Origin: Candidatus Phyllobacterium onerii
GTDB lineage: Bacteria > Pseudomonadota > Alphaproteobacteria > Rhizobiales > Rhizobiaceae
Assembly: GCF_028331445.1 (NCBI RefSeq)
Contig: NZ_JAQMHX010000005.1
Span: 124,001-188,000, forward strand
Direction: 5' to 3'
DNA: 64,000 nt
The position numbers were made by a program, and so were the translations under genes. Under the pieces are notes generated by a model. The model saw nothing but the letters and a program-made list of their open reading frames with translations, was not told the DNA's origin and made no database searches. This document shows positions 17,674-25,554 of the stretch, piece after piece. The stretch's first letter is position 1, and the number at the start of each line of letters is the position of its first letter.

Positions 17674-18087
17674 TCACGAGGCCTTACGGGTCTTTGACTC
17701 GTTCAACGCTATTGCGGCGCGGATGAGCGCCTTGAATGCGTCCTCATCGATTTCTTCCGCCTCGTGCAAGTCGATAGCGCGCCTGGTGTTGCCTTCAAGG
17801 CTGGAGTTGAACAGCCTCGAAGCATCTTCGAGCGAAGCGCCCTTGGCGAAAGTTAGCTTCACCACGCTCTTATAGGTCTCACCGGTGCAGATTATTCCAT
17901 CGTGAGACCAGACCGGAACGCCTCGCCACTTCCATTCCTCGACCACGTCAGGGTCGGTCTGTTTGATGAGCGCGCGGACATGGGAGAGTGTCTTGCCCCG
18001 CCAATCGCTCAGCTCCTTGATTCTCGCATCTATCAGCTGGGAGGGGGAGTGCCCTCCTTCTCCGTCCTTCAGGTCGCTCTTCTTCAT
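17674..18087 (-). CDS. DUF1801 domain protein
   Basis: This 137-residue protein belongs to the DUF1801 (YdhG-like) group, small cytosolic proteins of unknown function. The core is DPDVVEEWKWRGVPVWSHDG, followed by ICTGETYKSVVKLTFAKGASL and the C-terminal DEDAFKALIRAAIALNE helix. I place the start at 18087 because GGGAGGCG lies eight bases upstream; the longer frame to 18120 has no ribosome site. It is followed upstream by a second, divergent DUF1801 gene on the same strand, so the pair probably arose by duplication or co-transfer. Confidence 0.85.
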   Translation of the reverse strand: MKKSDLKDGEGGHSPSQLIDARIKELSDWRGKTLSHVRALIKQTDPDVVEEWKWRGVPVWSHDGIICTGETYKSVVKLTFAKGASLEDASRLFNSSLEGNTRRAIDLHEAEEIDEDAFKALIRAAIALNESKTRKAS

Positions 18088-18134
18088 CGGTATCGCCTCC
18101 CTCGTGTGGTTGTCATGCAATCAGGTCGTTTTGC

Positions 18135-18617
18135 TCACATTTTTTCGCCGGGTAGTTGGCTGGCCTGCTTCACCCAGTCGACGAACTGCTCTTCGTCGAG
18201 CTGGCCCTCATAAATGTTGAGATACCGCACTTCTTTGTGCTTGGATTCGCCGGGCGGGACGGGAGTGAGCGACGTACCACGAAAGAAAGTCACCTGGACG
18301 TACTTCGTGTAGCAATGCAGACAAAGGAACCAGGTCTTTTCCTCCAACCCGTAGAAGGGCGAGTTCCATTTGACTGCCTTGTGCACGCTGTGCACGCTGG
18401 GCACGCTGTGCACGCTGCGCACGATGAGCGCGTCGAGACGGCGTCCGACATCGCTTTTCCAGCCCGGCATGGCAGCGATGTAGGCCTGCACCGGGGCGTC
18501 GCCGTAGCCTTTTGCGATCTGAGGATTACCGCCTGAGAGGAGGACCGGCTGCGTCGTTGGCGTGGGGTTCTTGCTCTTGGCAAGCAAGGAAGAGTTTTCG
18601 CTCTCTCTCGTTTTCAT
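18135..18617 (-). CDS. DUF1801 domain protein with internal repeat
   Basis: The second DUF1801 gene encodes about 160 residues. Family features are PVQAYIAAMPGWKSDVGRRLDALI, AVKWNSPFYG, then the beta strands with TKYVQVTFFRGTSL and the EEQFVDWVKQAS helix. The ATG at 18617 follows GGAGGA. Between the first helix and the KWNSPFYG strand lies a run of Ser-Val-His/Pro triplets encoded by a 9-bp tandem repeat, which probably lengthens a loop. The N-terminal 40 residues are polar and likely disordered. Function is unknown. Confidence 0.82.
   Translation of the reverse strand: MKTRESENSSLLAKSKNPTPTTQPVLLSGGNPQIAKGYGDAPVQAYIAAMPGWKSDVGRRLDALIVRSVHSVPSVHSVHKAVKWNSPFYGLEEKTWFLCLHCYTKYVQVTFFRGTSLTPVPPGESKHKEVRYLNIYEGQLDEEQFVDWVKQASQLPGEKM
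18381..18425. repeat. Five-copy 9-bp tandem repeat inside a DUF1801 gene
   Basis: Five consecutive 9-base units (GTGCACGCT, GTGCACGCT, GGGCACGCT, GTGCACGCT, GCGCACGAT) keep the reading frame and encode repeated Ser-Val-His or Ser-Val-Pro on the minus strand. Copy number can change without shifting the frame. Confidence 0.9.
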
Positions 18618-18699
18618 GTTGCTTCCTCCGCTTTTAGTACGGCAACCATAAACAGCGAATCCTGTAGGTTTCAAGAATAAGTCCCGTTACAGTCGTCCC

Positions 18700-19263
18700 A
18701 TGCGTACCATGACCCCGTGTTTAACCCTGTTTCTGTTCGCTGCGTTGTACGGGCATGCCGAGGCGCAAAGTTTCCGCGTCTGCAACGGTTATGGCTGTAC
18801 CTTTCAAACGCCGGTGACATTGACACCGGCAGATCGCTCGCGGATTGCTTCCATCATGGCGGGAGGACGCGTTTCGCCTGCGGCCGAACGCGCTGCTGTT
18901 CGCCGTGCGGTGCAAATATTTGAGCAGCGCAGCGTCGCTGTTATCGGGGTCGTCGATCGGCCAAAGATGGATTTTGGCAAGGGTCGCGAGAGAGGCCAGA
19001 TGGATTGTGTCGATGAGTCGACCAATACGGACCATTTTCTCCGCTACCTGCAAGGCGCCGGACTATTGCACCATCATCGCGTTGCAAGGAGAGATTCGCG
19101 CGGGAGTTTCGTCGACGGCCGCTACCCACATTTTACCGCCGTTCTCAAAGATGATTCTGGAACGTCGTGGGCCGTCGACTCCTGGTATGAACCGGGAGGC
19201 GGACCGCCTGACGTGATGCTTTTGTCGGAATGGCACCGCCGAGGATATGGCGGGCAGAGATAG
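18700..19263 (+). CDS. Secreted protein of unknown function, possible Cys-His-Asp enzyme
   Basis: I do not recognise a named family. The 187-residue protein starts with a signal peptide (hydrophobic LTLFLFAALYGHA, cleavage near AEA-QS). The N-terminal part has a Cys pair (RVCNGYGCTF). The second half reads like a transglutaminase- or papain-like core: MDCVDESTNTDHFLRYL with Cys103 at a helix start, then HFTAVLKDD with His144, and WAVDSWYEPGG with Asp160, in the order Cys-His-Asp. This triad is inferred from pattern only. The gene stands alone, convergent with the DUF1127/hairpin locus. Confidence 0.75.
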   Translation: MRTMTPCLTLFLFAALYGHAEAQSFRVCNGYGCTFQTPVTLTPADRSRIASIMAGGRVSPAAERAAVRRAVQIFEQRSVAVIGVVDRPKMDFGKGRERGQMDCVDESTNTDHFLRYLQGAGLLHHHRVARRDSRGSFVDGRYPHFTAVLKDDSGTSWAVDSWYEPGGGPPDVMLLSEWHRRGYGGQR

Positions 19264-19283
19264 ACAGTAGAGAGTTTCAGAAA

Positions 19284-19320
19284 CAACAACACCCACCGCG
19301 GGAGGAGGTGCGGTGGGTGT
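19284..19320 (-). ncRNA. CCUCCUCCC hairpin RNA, third unit and terminator
   Basis: On the minus strand an 11-bp perfect stem (ACACCCACCGC...GCGGTGGGTGT, 19289-19320) displays CCTCCTCCC in its loop and is followed by a T-rich tail, so it can also end transcription. With two neighbouring hairpins of the same loop downstream of a DUF1127 gene it matches the cuckoo/CcsR class of alphaproteobacterial RNAs, whose loop is complementary to ribosome-binding sites. Confidence 0.75.
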
Positions 19321-19329
19321 CGTTTTGTA

Positions 19330-19360
19330 AAGACCGGCCGGGAGGAGGAGTGCCGGTCTT
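19330..19360 (-). ncRNA. CCUCCUCCC hairpin RNA, second unit
   Basis: A 9-bp perfect stem (AAGACCGGC with GCCGGTCTT) on the minus strand presents CTCCTCCTCCCG in the loop. It sits 9 bases from the next unit, and the spacing and loop motif match CcsR/cuckoo arrays that are processed from a longer DUF1127 transcript. Confidence 0.72.
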
Positions 19361-19367
19361 CGATCGC

Positions 19368-19394
19368 GGGAACTTTGGGAGGAGGATAAAGCCC
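19368..19394 (-). ncRNA. CCUCCUCCC hairpin RNA, first unit
   Basis: Closest to the DUF1127 stop codon, a weaker stem (GGGCTTT with AAAGTTCC, including G-U pairs) again exposes ATCCTCCTCCC in its loop on the minus strand. It is less stable than the other two and is called mainly because of the shared loop and spacing. Confidence 0.55.
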
Positions 19395-19414
19395 GGCGAT
19401 ATTCTTGTATTCGA

Positions 19415-19561
19415 TTAGCGTACTGCAGACTTCTTGGCGACGAACGGGATGTCCGAACGGGCAATGCCCAGATCGCTGAGTTCGCGGGTCGACAGACGGT
19501 TCAGCTCGGAAACCGTGTCACGATAACGGCGCCAGTTGCTGTAAGAGCGGATAAGGTTCAT
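19415..19561 (-). CDS. DUF1127 small protein
   Basis: This is a 48-residue basic protein (pI clearly high) of the DUF1127 family: MNLIRSYSNWRRYRDTVSEL, then LNRLSTRELSDLGIARSDI and a KKSAVR end. Small DUF1127 proteins in Alphaproteobacteria are stress-induced and can affect RNA turnover and phosphate or carbon metabolism. The gene directly precedes three CCUCCUCCC hairpins on the same strand, the arrangement known for RSP_6037-CcsR in Rhodobacter. The ATG at 19561 gives the standard N-terminus. I could not identify a clear heat-shock sigma promoter in the upstream 100 bases. Confidence 0.9.
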   Translation of the reverse strand: MNLIRSYSNWRRYRDTVSELNRLSTRELSDLGIARSDIPFVAKKSAVR

Positions 19562-19814
19562 TTCATTTCACCACTTCGGTTTTTTGTTTGATTGATCACT
19601 CTTGATCGTTGAGTGGAAGATAGTGGATGACGTCCCGAAGTTGCAGAGCCAAGTTTGCAGGTCAGCTATGCAATTGCTGCATTGCAACATTAATTCGCGT
19701 TAATTGTTGCGGCGCACCAGAGGCGGTTTTGAGTTGAATTTGTGCACCGCCGTGCAATTGCGTTTTCGTAGTCAGTCGCGTTACCTTCACCTGAGTAGAC
19801 TCAAGGGAGCATCC

Positions 19815-20942
19815 GTGGCACTCACCATTGGATTGAGGAAACATATCGCGCGCTGGCAGCGGGACGGGGTGATCGATGAGATCGTCGCCGAACGGCTTCG
19901 CAAAGACCTAGACGATCATCGCTCCGGCTTTGGCCTTGGAGGTATCCTCGCGGTGCTCGGTGCGGTTCTTCTCGGTGCGGCGATCATCTCGCTCGTCGCG
20001 GCGAATTGGGAGGCGATGCCCCGGCTGTTTCGCGTTGGCCTGATCATATCGGTGCTCTGGCTCGGTTATGTTGGCGGCGCGTGGCGGGAAAGTCTCGGCG
20101 ACCGGCGCTTCGGTCAGGCGCTTTACCTGATCGCCGCGATCACGTTTGGTGCCGGAATTGCGCTGATTGGCCAAATGTACCACCTGTCGGGCGATGTATC
20201 GGATGCCGTGCTCCTCTGGGTCGCCGGCACGATGGTTGCGGCATTGTTCCTGCGCTCGCCCGTGCTTGTCTCGGCGGGCGTCGCCATTACAGGCCTTTAT
20301 CTGTTCTCTTCGCTCGATCGGTCCACGGGCGAGCCTTTCAACTATGTCTGGCTGGTGCCCGTCCTGCTTTTCATCAGTGCAGGGCTGATCTGGTACACGA
20401 AGGGCAGGGCCGCACAGCATCTCATCGCCCTGTTGCTCATCACCTACGTGCTTGTCGTCCGAATCGACCTCAACGAGGTCATGGTCTTGTGGGTGGCGGG
20501 GCTGATCGGTGCCATATGCTTCATGATGGACGCCGTGCGCCCCGGTCTCCTGGACCGGATGACCGGCTGGACAGAGCCCCTGGGCGCGTATGGCTTCTTC
20601 ATGGTGCTCGTGGCGCTGTTGTTCTTCCAATTCGATATCGCCAGCAATGAATTTGCCGACGAAGCGATTCCCGGTCAGGTCCTGATAGGATTTGCGATCC
20701 TCGGCTGCTCGATCGCGGGTCTTGTGCTTTCGGGCCACCGTAATCTTGCGGTGCGGTGGATTGCCTATACGGTCTTCTCGCTGGAAGTTCTCTATCTGGC
20801 TTTCGAGACTATCGGCACGATGATCGGGACCGCGAGCTTCTTCCTGAGCGCCGGTGTGCTGGTTCTGCTTCTCGCCGCCTTTGTCATCCGCATGGAGCGG
20901 CGTCTTCAGAAAAGGAATCCGAAAAGGCAGACAACGGCATGA
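19815..20942 (+). CDS. DUF2157 polytopic membrane protein
   Basis: The 375-residue protein belongs to the DUF2157 family of integral membrane proteins of unknown function. A soluble N-terminus (LRKHIARWQRDGVIDEIVAE) carries the family signature, then about ten to twelve membrane helices follow, beginning with GGILAVLGAVLLGAAIISLVA and AANWEAMP. The GTG at 19815 is the likely start: GGGAG precedes it and it opens the conserved segment. The end overlaps the next gene by four bases (ATGA); that neighbour, a GDYXXLXY protein, is the regular partner of DUF2157, so the two probably act together in the inner membrane. Confidence 0.9.
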   Translation: MALTIGLRKHIARWQRDGVIDEIVAERLRKDLDDHRSGFGLGGILAVLGAVLLGAAIISLVAANWEAMPRLFRVGLIISVLWLGYVGGAWRESLGDRRFGQALYLIAAITFGAGIALIGQMYHLSGDVSDAVLLWVAGTMVAALFLRSPVLVSAGVAITGLYLFSSLDRSTGEPFNYVWLVPVLLFISAGLIWYTKGRAAQHLIALLLITYVLVVRIDLNEVMVLWVAGLIGAICFMMDAVRPGLLDRMTGWTEPLGAYGFFMVLVALLFFQFDIASNEFADEAIPGQVLIGFAILGCSIAGLVLSGHRNLAVRWIAYTVFSLEVLYLAFETIGTMIGTASFFLSAGVLVLLLAAFVIRMERRLQKRNPKRQTTA

Positions 20943-21514
20943 CAATAAAGATCAATCGCCTCCTCTGGCTAGGTGCCGCAGTGGCGCTTATGCAGTCCGG
21001 TGTGCTCTACGCCATGGTCCAGCAGCACGTTTCGATTCTGCGCGATGGCACCGACATCACATTGCAAAGCGAACCCGTCGATCCGCACGATTTTTTGCGC
21101 GGCGACTATGTCACGCTTCGCTATGCCATCTCCAATATCGAGGCGGGCAAGATCAGCGGAACGATTCCCGCAACCGATGGACCTGCCGATGTCTATGTAA
21201 CTGTGAAAGAGGGCGACGGCGGCGTGTGGACGTTCGCTGGCGCCTCATGGCAGGAGCGCAAGGACGTGCCATCTGGCGAAGTGCAGCTGCGTGGCCGCAC
21301 GTCCAGCTTTGCCAATGCGGCGGCCTATAGCCCTCTCCGCGTCACCTATGGCATCGAGCGCTACTATGTGCCGGAAGGCCAGGGACGGGCGATCGAAGCT
21401 CAACAACAGGAACGAAAGATCGAGGCGGTGGTTGCCGTCTCAAGCGCGGGCGATGCGCAGATCCGCGCGTTGAAAGACAATGGCAACATACTCTACGAAG
21501 AGCCCATTTATTAG
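20939..21514 (+). CDS. GDYXXLXY domain protein
   Basis: This 191-residue protein is anchored by one N-terminal membrane helix (LLWLGAAVALMQSGVLYAMV) and carries the defining FLRGDYVTLRY motif at about residues 55-65 in a beta-rich extracytoplasmic domain; VTYGIERYYVPEGQG and AVVAVSSAGDAQI complete the family pattern. Function is unknown. It is translationally coupled to the DUF2157 gene, its usual partner. Confidence 0.9.
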   Translation: MTIKINRLLWLGAAVALMQSGVLYAMVQQHVSILRDGTDITLQSEPVDPHDFLRGDYVTLRYAISNIEAGKISGTIPATDGPADVYVTVKEGDGGVWTFAGASWQERKDVPSGEVQLRGRTSSFANAAAYSPLRVTYGIERYYVPEGQGRAIEAQQQERKIEAVVAVSSAGDAQIRALKDNGNILYEEPIY

Positions 21515-21722
21515 GTTCGAGAACCGAACGTTAAATGTGAAGTTTCGTTCAGAGGGCAGTGCCAATATCTGCTCGAAATTATGCGCTGACATGGTGCGGA
21601 GCATGAGCACTGCTCACTCGCGGCAGCTAAGGACTTTGCTTCGAGGAACTGACTAACGGCGATGGTCTCTAGGCCGTGCTTGAATCTTCTCGGAAATCTA
21701 GGCGGAGCGAACTCGAAAACTA

Positions 21723-21805
21723 TGGTGCGGATAGAGGGACTCGAACCCCCACGGTCTCCCGCCAGAACCTAAATCTGGTGCGTCTACCAATTTCGCCATA
21801 TCCGC
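21723..21805 (-). tRNA. tRNA-Leu (anticodon UAG)
   Basis: The minus strand folds as a complete 83-base tRNA with encoded CCA (21723-21725): acceptor GCGGATA/TATCCGC, a D-arm with GGTAG, anticodon stem CCAGA/TCTGG with loop TTTAGGT (anticodon TAG), an 11-base variable region as in class II tRNAs, and T-arm loop TTCGAGT. The long variable arm and the anticodon both point to leucine. Confidence 0.95.
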
Positions 21806-22005
21806 AGATGAAGCATGAGCCTCAAGCGCCGGTCCCTATATCACCCTCTTTCCAAGGGTCAAAGGAAAAAGCCTGACTTCCGGCAGAATTTATCGAATGT
21901 GCACGCGGTCGGGCCAGCATGGAACGGGGGTGGGTGAAGTGATCGTTTCATCTCTGCAAGAACCAACTTGTGAGCCGCAGCAAAGCGTTCTAGCGTCAAA
22001 GGCAG

Positions 22006-23517
22006 ATGACATTTTTTGAGCTGATCACCGATCCGATCATTCAGGCAGGGACCCTAGCGGCAGTCGGGGCTTTCGTCTCGCGGGTGGCGCTGCGCAACAA
22101 TCCGCGATTGCACCTTACTTTTCAGGTAACGTTCTTTATCGTCCTGACCACCCTGCTGCTTTATCACGGCATTGTTCCCTACGAGGCGGGACCAGCTACA
22201 GCCTCGGCTGTCCAGAAAGTTTTCATCGGGATTGCAAAGGTGATCTGGTGGATCAACGCCGCCTGGGCCCTTGTCGGTTTTGCGCGCGTGTTCCTGATCT
22301 TTGAAAGGCGTCCGCGGGAGGGGAGGCTTATCCAGGACCTGGTCGTCGGCATTATCTATCTTGGAGCGGTCCTCTCAGTCGTTGCCAACGTCTTCAGCCT
22401 GCCGGTGGGCACACTGATCGCGACATCCGGTGTGCTTGCCATTATTCTTGGCCTGGCACTGCAAAGCACCCTGAGCGACGTCTTTTCCGGCATCGCCCTC
22501 AATCTCGGCAGGCCCTATGTCATTGGAGATCTGATCGTTCTCGGCGACGGCACCGAGGGCAGGGTAGTTGAAACCAATTGGCGGGCAACGCACCTGCTGA
22601 ACGCTAAAAACGACCTCGTCGTTGTCCCCAATAGCGACTTGGCCAAGGCAAGGCTTATCAACGTAAGCAACCCCGATCGCAGCCACGGGGTCAGCCTTAC
22701 CGTGCGCTTCGCGGCAACGACGGCGCCGGGGGCCATCGTGGATATTATGCGCGCTGTCCTTTTGAGTTCAACGACGATATTGAATGTGCCGGAACCGAGC
22801 ATCCAGATAAAATCGCTGGACGGCTCAGCCGTCGAGCTGGAGCTGTCGTTCCGGGTTGCGGATATCGCTCTGGCGGGGACTGCCCAGAACGAAATATTCG
22901 ATCTGATCTATCGCCACAGCCTGGCGGCTGGCATGCCCTTGGCAACGTCCATCGTTCAACCAGCATCTGGCGCAAAGACGGAACCTGCCACGAGCAGCCG
23001 CTCCAGCCAAATGCGACTCCTCGACGCCCTTCCGCTTTTCAAAACGCTCACCGACGACGAAAAGGAAGTTCTTGCCAAATCCATGTCGCGTCGAACCTTC
23101 CGTAAATCGGATGTGATTGCTGAGCAGGGCAGTGAGATGAAGTCGCTGGTGATCGTTCGAAGCGGAGTTCTGGCCGTCACACGCGAAGAAGGCCACAGGC
23201 AGCTTCAACTCGCCAAACTGGCGCCGGGCGATTATTTCGGCGAGGCCAGCCTTCTGGCTGGCGCGGGGGAGCCGGGCACGGTGCGTGCGCTCGCCTCTAC
23301 AGTTGTTTATGAAATCGAGAAATCGACCTTGGCGCCGCTGCTCCATGACAGGCCAAGTCTCGTCGATGAACTCAGCCTCATTTTGTGCAGACGAGCAGAG
23401 GCAGAAAAGCATTTGTTCGAGAACAGTACTGAGATTGCCGGCATCCATGCCATGCCCGGACTGGTTAAAAAGATCAGGCATTTATTTGAGATCTCGCATG
23501 TCGAGAGAACCGAGTAG
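22006..23517 (+). CDS. MscS-type channel with C-terminal cyclic-nucleotide-binding domain
   Basis: The 503-residue protein joins an MscS-family pore to a CAP-like ligand domain, as in the bacterial cyclic nucleotide-gated (bCNG) branch. Four to five membrane helices lead to the pore-lining helix (GVLAIILGLALQSTLSDVFSG) and the beta domain (GRPYVIGDLIVLGDGTEGRVVE with NAKNDLVVVPNSDLAK). From about residue 345 a cNMP-binding fold follows (FRKSDVIAEQGSEMKSLVIV). Its phosphate-binding cassette reads GDYFGEASLLAGAGEPGTVRA and lacks the Arg normally found two residues before the final TxRA, so nucleotide binding may be weak. The channel sits alone after tRNA-Leu. Confidence 0.9.
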   Translation: MTFFELITDPIIQAGTLAAVGAFVSRVALRNNPRLHLTFQVTFFIVLTTLLLYHGIVPYEAGPATASAVQKVFIGIAKVIWWINAAWALVGFARVFLIFERRPREGRLIQDLVVGIIYLGAVLSVVANVFSLPVGTLIATSGVLAIILGLALQSTLSDVFSGIALNLGRPYVIGDLIVLGDGTEGRVVETNWRATHLLNAKNDLVVVPNSDLAKARLINVSNPDRSHGVSLTVRFAATTAPGAIVDIMRAVLLSSTTILNVPEPSIQIKSLDGSAVELELSFRVADIALAGTAQNEIFDLIYRHSLAAGMPLATSIVQPASGAKTEPATSSRSSQMRLLDALPLFKTLTDDEKEVLAKSMSRRTFRKSDVIAEQGSEMKSLVIVRSGVLAVTREEGHRQLQLAKLAPGDYFGEASLLAGAGEPGTVRALASTVVYEIEKSTLAPLLHDRPSLVDELSLILCRRAEAEKHLFENSTEIAGIHAMPGLVKKIRHLFEISHVERTE

Positions 23518-23674
23518 TGCTACAATCCAAATTCGCAAAAAATTGCCTTTTATCGGCATTTTCAAACTAACGTTTATCGACGGTGATCGGTTTTGAACGA
23601 AACCGGCATCAGGATGAAGTGCAACCAAACTGACGTGGGCGCTCGAGTAACCAGATCGCGGAAGGGGATGTGAC

Positions 23675-24661
23675 GTGGTGGATTCTGATCGGATTGACAA
23701 CCTGATCGCAGCGGTGCCCCGCGCATTGGCACTTCGCGCCGGGCTGGACCTTGGCATCTTCACTTGGCTCGGTCGCAGCGCTATGACTGCTGACACGCTT
23801 GGGGCCGCACTCAAAATCGAGCCCGACCGTCTATCGCGGCTCCTCTACGCGCTCGCCAGCATCGGCCTCCTCGAAGTCAAGGACGGTCAATTTCGCAACG
23901 GAGCCGAAGCCTTGGCCTTCCTCGACGCGTCCAAGCCGACCTATCGTGGCGGCGATCATGCGCTCCTGCGCGAGCTCTGGGGAGCCGACCTGCTGACCGC
24001 AGAGTCGCTGCGACAGAACCGGCCGGCTGCGCTGCACGACTTTTCCGAAGCGGGGCCTGAGGCCGCGGTGGCCTTCAGCCGCATGCTCGCACCGGGCGGG
24101 GTGATTTTCGGCCGACATCTTGCCCAAGTGATGGACCTCTCGGGGATCGGTTCGGTGATTGACATCGGCGGGGGCGCCGGGACCATTCTCGTCGGACTTC
24201 GCGAGGGGCGGCCGCAGATTGCGGCGACGCTGATGGAACTCCCAACGGTCGCGGCCGTCGCGCCAGCTATCCTGTCAGAATACGGTGCCGACGACGTGGT
24301 TGTCGAAGAGGGAGACATAACTGTCGCACCATCGATCGGTCGGCACGATCTGGCGATCCTGAAGGCTGTAGTCCAGGTCTTGCCGCCGGACCAAGCGCGT
24401 AGTTCGATCCTGAACGCCGCGCGTTGCCTCACACCAGGGGGCGAGATCGCAATTGCGGGGTGGGGCGTCGTCGATGATGACCGCCTCGGCCCGCCTGAGG
24501 GTGTCTTTTTGAATCTCACATTCTTGAACCTCTATCGCCACGGCGAATCGTACACCGAAGGTCAGTATCGCGCGTGGATGACCGAGGCTGGATTCCGGGA
24601 TATCTCCAGGTCGCGCCTGACGGACGGCTGTACGTTGTTTCGCGCGCGCCTCACGGGCTGA
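23675..24661 (+). CDS. SAM-dependent O-methyltransferase-like protein
   Basis: The 328-residue protein has the two-domain layout of small-molecule O-methyltransferases related to hydroxyindole OMT: an N-terminal winged-helix dimerisation domain (ALRAGLDLGIFTWLG, LSRLLYALASIGLLE) and a Rossmann domain with the SAM motif VIDIGGGAGTILVGL. The usual catalytic His in the L-K-x-x-L-H-x-W block is absent; here the segment is ILKAVVQVLPPDQ, so either another residue acts or it is not a standard OMT. The GTG at 23675 follows GGGGATG. It appears to be a single gene, and its 3' end converges on the GntR regulator. Confidence 0.85.
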   Translation: MVDSDRIDNLIAAVPRALALRAGLDLGIFTWLGRSAMTADTLGAALKIEPDRLSRLLYALASIGLLEVKDGQFRNGAEALAFLDASKPTYRGGDHALLRELWGADLLTAESLRQNRPAALHDFSEAGPEAAVAFSRMLAPGGVIFGRHLAQVMDLSGIGSVIDIGGGAGTILVGLREGRPQIAATLMELPTVAAVAPAILSEYGADDVVVEEGDITVAPSIGRHDLAILKAVVQVLPPDQARSSILNAARCLTPGGEIAIAGWGVVDDDRLGPPEGVFLNLTFLNLYRHGESYTEGQYRAWMTEAGFRDISRSRLTDGCTLFRARLTG

Positions 24662-24717
24662 TCGTGGCTGGCAGCCGTGTGTAAGATTTGGGTATTCGTA
24701 AGCAGCACTGTACGGCG

Positions 24718-25434
24718 CTATTCGAACAGCTCACGATTGTCAGATTCGATCTGTGGTAGATCATTCAGAATGCCGTTCAGATGCGCTCTCATGGCATCGG
24801 CTGCAGCATCGGCGTTTCGGGCGTCGATGGCGGTGACGATCTTCTCGTGCTGCTCGATAAGGTTGTTCATAGAGGCCGGGTTGCGAAGCTGCAGATTGCA
24901 AACCCGATCCATATGCGCCTTGATGTCTGAAATCGCGTTCCAAGCGAGACCGCAGCCGGCGCCTTCTGCAATCGCGATATGAAACTGTTCGTCCTCCCGG
25001 CGAAAGGCATTGTGATCCTGGTCGGTCATTGCCACTCGCTGGCGCTCGAGGATGCTGTCGATCTTTCGCCGCGTCCACGTATCGAAGCTTTCGCTGGCGC
25101 GCCGGACAACAGCAACCTCGATCGCCTCGCGCACGAAGCGGGCCTCCATCATCTGGCGCGCCGAGATGCGGACCACGACGGTTCCGCGATTGGGGCGGAT
25201 TTCGACGAGCTTGGATTTTCCAAGGGCGATCAGCGCCTCGCGGACCGGCTGGCGGGAAACGCCGAGACGAGACGCGATCTCCTGCTCGGACAGGCGTGAA
25301 CCGGGCGCGAGATCGAGACGGATGATTGCCTCGCGCAAATCCCGTTCGACCTGCGCGGCGGTCGTTTCCCCCGTCTCGATCTTCATCGGCTCGATCTTCA
25401 ATGTCTCAAGGTTCATGCTTTTCGCTACCGTCAT
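24718..25434 (-). CDS. GntR-family regulator, FadR/FCD type
   Basis: This 238-residue DNA-binding regulator has an N-terminal winged helix (LREAIIRLDLAPGSRLSEQE, then IASRLGVSRQPVREAL and RPNRGTVVVRIS) and a C-terminal all-helical FCD ligand domain (EARFVREAIEVAVVRRA, EDEQFHIAIAEGAG, EQHEKIVTAIDARNADAAADAM). FCD regulators usually sense organic or sugar acids. It is divergent from the aldehyde dehydrogenase gene and presumably controls the uronate locus that follows it. Start at 25434 is uncertain; the ATG at 25416 is six residues later. A direct repeat in the intergenic region is a candidate operator. Confidence 0.9.
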   Translation of the reverse strand: MTVAKSMNLETLKIEPMKIETGETTAAQVERDLREAIIRLDLAPGSRLSEQEIASRLGVSRQPVREALIALGKSKLVEIRPNRGTVVVRISARQMMEARFVREAIEVAVVRRASESFDTWTRRKIDSILERQRVAMTDQDHNAFRREDEQFHIAIAEGAGCGLAWNAISDIKAHMDRVCNLQLRNPASMNNLIEQHEKIVTAIDARNADAAADAMRAHLNGILNDLPQIESDNRELFE

Positions 25435-25458
25435 CTCGTTGACATTTGTTTTTAACCA

Positions 25459-25476
25459 CCATACAGTACCATACAA
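25459..25476. promoter_or_regulatory. Candidate GntR operator (direct repeat)
   Basis: The intergenic region between the GntR gene and the dehydrogenase contains CCATACAG-TA-CCATACAA, two near-identical 8-base units ten bases apart, i.e. on the same helix face. It lies 25 bases from the regulator start. This is inferred from position only. Confidence 0.45.
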
Positions 25477-25554
25477 CATAGCGGCAGCACAAGCACGGCG
25501 CTCGACATGCCGAGCCAGGATGGAGGAGCCGGGGCGATAAATCCCGGTTGGTTG

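Noticed and set aside
19908-20945. 345-codon minus-strand frame over the DUF2157 gene
   Set aside because: Highly polar, His/Arg/Gln-rich translation with no family features, mirror of a membrane protein gene.
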